DNA of 64,000 nt, from contig NZ_CP060634.1 of NCBI RefSeq assembly GCF_014337195.1, forward strand, positions 2,604,001 to 2,668,000. The letters are read 5' to 3'. The DNA comes from Qiania dongpingensis (GTDB lineage Bacteria > Bacillota > Clostridia > Lachnospirales > Lachnospiraceae). The notes beneath the pieces are model-generated. The model ran no database searches, was not told the origin of the DNA, and saw nothing but the letters and a program-made list of their open reading frames with translations. The position numbers and the translations under genes are program-made. Positions 61,360-64,000 of the stretch are shown here, piece by piece. Position 1 is the first letter of the stretch, and every line of letters starts with the position of its first letter.

Positions 61360-61940
61360 AATTACTTTTTGGAATCATTTTTCGTTAGCTCTAAGCAGAA
61401 TCCAGACTGACACCAGCAGAAGTTCCGGGCCGTCACGATTTCGGTTCGCTGGCGATACAGGGGTCGCTTTATCCCCGCTCCGGGAGTACCGCTCACATGT
61501 CGGCGGGAAATCTGGATGATTTCCCGTCTCCCGTTCGCTCAGAAACGGAATCGGTATTTTTCGTTTCTGCCTCCCTCCGGCTGGGGAACACCGGCCTCTG
61601 CCCTGCGGCGCTCACCTTTAGGCCGGCCCGGAATCTTTCTGCCGGCGTCTTTTCTGCCGCACCTTTTCGGATGACTTCCATTTCATGATTCCAGAAAAGA
61701 ATCGGATATCCACACAGCCCGCGTGCCTAACGGCAGCGGGCTGCGGCAGACCGTCCCAATAGCTTTTGAGGCAAACGGAAGATACTTTGATGCGGGAGGA
61801 GGAGCAGGAGGAAGGATCCGATTCCATCGTAAGGTGAGCACCGCAAAGATCATGGTTACGGCTGCCAGCGAGCCGCCTGGATGGAAGCGGATTTCCTCTT
61901 GCTTTGTGAACCAGACAAAGAAAGCTTGTTTGAAAGATAT
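61360..61940 (+). repeat. Dispersed structured repeat, copy C (complete)
   Basis: Fills most of the 700 bases between the MurE-like and CmpB-like genes. Same orientation and length as copy A (about 580 bp), with scattered substitutions and small indels. Hairpins at 61502-61510/61520-61528 and 61716-61722/61736-61742 carry two-sided changes relative to copy A. The right end has lost the AAAAAGTATT inverse repeat (it reads GAAAGATATGAAAT). Confidence 0.85.
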
Positions 61941-61989
61941 GAAATAAAAAATACCTGAGCGCCGGCATGGCTCCCAGGTGTTTTTTATT

Positions 61990-62685
61990 TTATGGCAGAT
62001 CTTTTATGTATTCCCCGGTATCCAGATATTTCATTTTCGGGAAGGTGCTTCCCAGCAGACGATCCGGATAGTATTGATCCAGGTGACGTTCCAGGAAATT
62101 CCTGGGCGGTATATTCTTATGCCGTTCGCTCATGCGGATGAGCGCCAGGCAGGAGATGACCGAAGTGAATACCACCAGGCATACGGTACACCGGGTGGCG
62201 AACCGCCGCTTCTTTTGCGGGACCTTCTCCAGAAGCCTGGACAGGAACGGATAGATCCATTTGGCCCAGGCAATGGCCACCAAACCCCAGAAAGCACAGA
62301 AGACCAGGTTTACATAGTTTCCGATGGAGAGCGGTATACCGGAATAATCCCAGAACGTGACACCCAGCACGATCTGGCAGACGAAACCGCACAAAAATTC
62401 AAATGCACCGCCAAATATATAGCCTTTGATAAACAGATGGAAAGGCTTTGAATTTTGATTGTTGTGCAGCAGGATACTGAACAGGGCGCAGCCGGCTCCC
62501 CAGACATTGCTCATGGGGAAAAACAGATTGCTGCTCCTGTTGGAGTATCCGCCAAAGGCGAAATAACACCAGATAGTTTCTGCCAGGCATCCCAGGATGC
62601 CGCCGATTATATAGATCCAGAAGATTTTGTAAAAGTTACAGTCTGCATCTTTTGTTTTTGGTTTAAATGGACGTTTGAAAGCCAT
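61990..62685 (-). CDS. Putative ABC-transporter-type membrane protein (CmpB family)
   Basis: 231 residues, AGGAGG upstream. Five or six membrane helices; IYIIGGILGCLAETIWCYF, RSSNLFFPMSNVWGAGCALF and KGYIFGGAFEFLCGFVCQIV with VTFWDYSG are the conserved blocks of the CmpB family. Despite the annotation usually given, there is no evidence of an associated ATPase here, so a transporter role is doubtful. The C-terminal tail is hydrophilic and basic. Confidence 0.82.
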   Translation of the reverse strand: MAFKRPFKPKTKDADCNFYKIFWIYIIGGILGCLAETIWCYFAFGGYSNRSSNLFFPMSNVWGAGCALFSILLHNNQNSKPFHLFIKGYIFGGAFEFLCGFVCQIVLGVTFWDYSGIPLSIGNYVNLVFCAFWGLVAIAWAKWIYPFLSRLLEKVPQKKRRFATRCTVCLVVFTSVISCLALIRMSERHKNIPPRNFLERHLDQYYPDRLLGSTFPKMKYLDTGEYIKDLP

Positions 62686-62718
62686 AGACCTCCTCCTTTC
62701 CAGTGCAACCGGTATCTT

Positions 62719-63744
62719 TTAATTGAAACCGTATATTTTTTGGGTCACGTTATAAGCTAGTACGGAACATTTCCTGCCGATCTTTCCGGGCAGGTTCATG
62801 GTGATGCCGAGCAGGGTCCGGTAACGGAACTTCCGGTAGAGGGATGGGTTCATATCCTTTAGTTCCTGCCATAACGCTTCTTTTTCCCGCAGATGCTCTT
62901 CTGTGCCGGATTTAATGGCCATGATGGATGAGATGCTCAGGATAATGTTCATGTAGGAACACATGTTTTTGCAGAGTGTCCTGCTCTTAAAAAGCGGTCC
63001 GGACTTCTCCAGGCAGTCGATCATCAGGCGGGTCACTCGGAACTGCTGGTCCAGTCGTGAGATCATTACAGATTCATTGACGGACTGGTCCTCCCTGCCG
63101 ATAAAGTAACGGTAAAAGTCTGCATCGATATAATACAATGTCTTTACGTAGGGCATAGGCTGGAATACAAATAAATTGTCCACATAAAAGGTGTTTTTCG
63201 GGAGCTCCAGCCCGGAGCGCCTGAGGACAGCCGTCCGGTAAATGACGGAATGCATCAGAATGTAAATGGTGGGAGGAAGCGGTTTTACATCATCCCAGGT
63301 GAAATAAGTATCGGTGGGAAAATATTTCCGGTACTGCATGATCTTTTTATGGGCCGCCCCCTGTTTTTCATAGACATAGTTGGACAGCAGCAGATCGGGA
63401 AGACGGTCTTCCATGACTGCCGTTTTAAGAAAACTGAGGATTTTTTTGTATGCTTCCAGATCCACCCAGTCATCGCTGTCCACAACCTTGAAGAACAAGC
63501 CTGTGGCATGGGCGAGGCCGGTATTCACCGCGCCGCCGTGACCGGCATTTTCCTGATGGATGGCACGGACGATGCCGGGGTGTTCTGTTTCCAGCCGGTT
63601 TGCGATATCTGCCGTATCATCTTTGGAACCGTCGTTTACGATGAGGATTTCCACATCGTCTCCTCCGGGAAGCAGGGAATTTACACAGTGCTCCATATAG
63701 TCCTGAGAGTTATAACAGGGCACTGCGATAGATAATAATTTCAC
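62719..63744 (-). CDS. Family 2 glycosyltransferase
   Basis: 341 residues. I use the GTG at 63744, eight bases after AAGGAG; a GTG at 63753 overlaps that site. GT-A fold: LLSIAVPCYNSQDYMEHCVN, ILIVNDGSKDDTADI, the DxD motif in FFKVVDSDDWVD, and the acceptor-site region QENAGHGGAVNTGL. It transfers a sugar from a nucleotide donor to a cell-surface glycan. The C-terminal 120 residues are helical with no membrane segment. No other polysaccharide genes are in the window. Confidence 0.9.
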   Translation of the reverse strand: MKLLSIAVPCYNSQDYMEHCVNSLLPGGDDVEILIVNDGSKDDTADIANRLETEHPGIVRAIHQENAGHGGAVNTGLAHATGLFFKVVDSDDWVDLEAYKKILSFLKTAVMEDRLPDLLLSNYVYEKQGAAHKKIMQYRKYFPTDTYFTWDDVKPLPPTIYILMHSVIYRTAVLRRSGLELPKNTFYVDNLFVFQPMPYVKTLYYIDADFYRYFIGREDQSVNESVMISRLDQQFRVTRLMIDCLEKSGPLFKSRTLCKNMCSYMNIILSISSIMAIKSGTEEHLREKEALWQELKDMNPSLYRKFRYRTLLGITMNLPGKIGRKCSVLAYNVTQKIYGFN

Positions 63745-63817
63745 GGAATTCACTCCTTATCTTGACCAGCGTCTAAAATGCTGTATTTTATAGCGACTTG
63801 TTTTACAGCCATCTAAC

Positions 63818-63846
63818 ATTATACGGCTTTTTCCGAAAACTTGCAA
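63818..63846 (-). promoter_or_regulatory. Promoter of glycosyltransferase gene
   Basis: On the minus strand TTGCAA (63841-63846), 17 bases, TATAAT (63818-63823). Confidence 0.65.
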
Positions 63847-63894
63847 CGTCTGTTTGCTGCGGAAAACGGGATGGAGAAATAAGTTCCCTATTGA

Positions 63895-64000
63895 TATACC
63901 TTTGAATACCTTTCAAACAAGAACTCTTTGTATGATTTAAAGGCAGGAGGAAATCCGATTCCATCCAGGCGGCTCGCTGGCAGCCGTAACCAGCATCTTT
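63895..64000 (-). repeat. Dispersed structured repeat, copy D (right end, runs off window)
   Basis: TATACCTTTGAATACC onwards is the reverse complement of the right end of copy A (36165-36270), with about 85-90 percent agreement by eye. It confirms that the right boundary includes GTATTCAAAGGTATA. The remainder lies beyond the window. Confidence 0.8.

Noticed and set aside
1..64000. CRISPR array, prophage, rRNA operon, replication origin
   Set aside because: No regularly spaced repeats, phage structural genes, rRNA sequence or DnaA-box cluster were seen.

Overview
The window reads as chromosomal DNA of a spore-forming, anaerobic, Gram-positive Clostridia, most likely a Lachnospiraceae relative. 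The pointers are AddAB rather than RecBCD, a RelQ-type alarmone synthetase, a c-di-AMP PII-like receptor, a CarD-family regulator, an alpha/beta-type SASP-like gene, a YhfC-type membrane protein, strong Shine-Dalgarno sites and TTGACA/TATAAT promoters with 17-base spacers. The species cannot be named from sequence alone.

Layout. 1-6.2 kb: the end of a DUF815 ATPase gene, ppx-ppk1 (polyphosphate), an orphan OmpR-type regulator with a degenerate receiver, a thioesterase, a CarD-like protein and a Fic remnant. 6.2-14.5 kb: two ABC-F proteins around exonuclease III, a GlgX-like GH13 protein lacking its catalytic residues, TraX-like and PfkB-like proteins. 14.5-20.9 kb: a three-gene envelope cluster divergent from a TetR regulator, a TipAS-type MerR regulator, luxS, trpS, a FAH-family hydrolase and an FMN_bind-like protein. 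20.9-35.5 kb: relQ, addB-addA, a YhfC-like protein, an AlaA-like aminotransferase, a C39-like peptidase, a PadR/DUF1700/DUF4097/PspC cluster, a SASP-like gene and a CBS protein.

36.3-50 kb: an NSS symporter, tRNA-Leu(UAG), an AT-rich insert with a 769-residue HEPN-like protein and a broken HNH gene, then GNAT-YoaP, GntR-deoC-ADH, a CobW-type GTPase and a DUF305 lipoprotein. Next comes a cysteine cluster: metY and cysK are divergent, share a 17-base operator-like sequence, lie beside an Rrf2 regulator, and cysK is preceded by a 12-codon reading frame with tandem Cys codons. 49.5-64 kb: a DarA-like protein, an EF-G/TetM-like GTPase, a MATE pump, a TPP-riboswitch-controlled thiC-thiW-thiD-thiM-thiE operon, a short DHQ-synthase-II-like protein, a VOC protein, a MurE-like ligase, a CmpB-like membrane protein and a GT2 glycosyltransferase.

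The most unusual signal is a dispersed intergenic repeat of about 580 bp (copies at 35.7, 58.4, 61.4 and 63.9 kb). Its copies have shifted reading frames but preserve several hairpins, some with two-sided compensatory changes. This suggests a structured non-coding element or a MITE-like element that I do not recognise. Other points of note are the Cys-Cys leader, the pseudo-receiver regulator, the pseudo-GH13 enzyme and the tRNA-Leu-adjacent insert.
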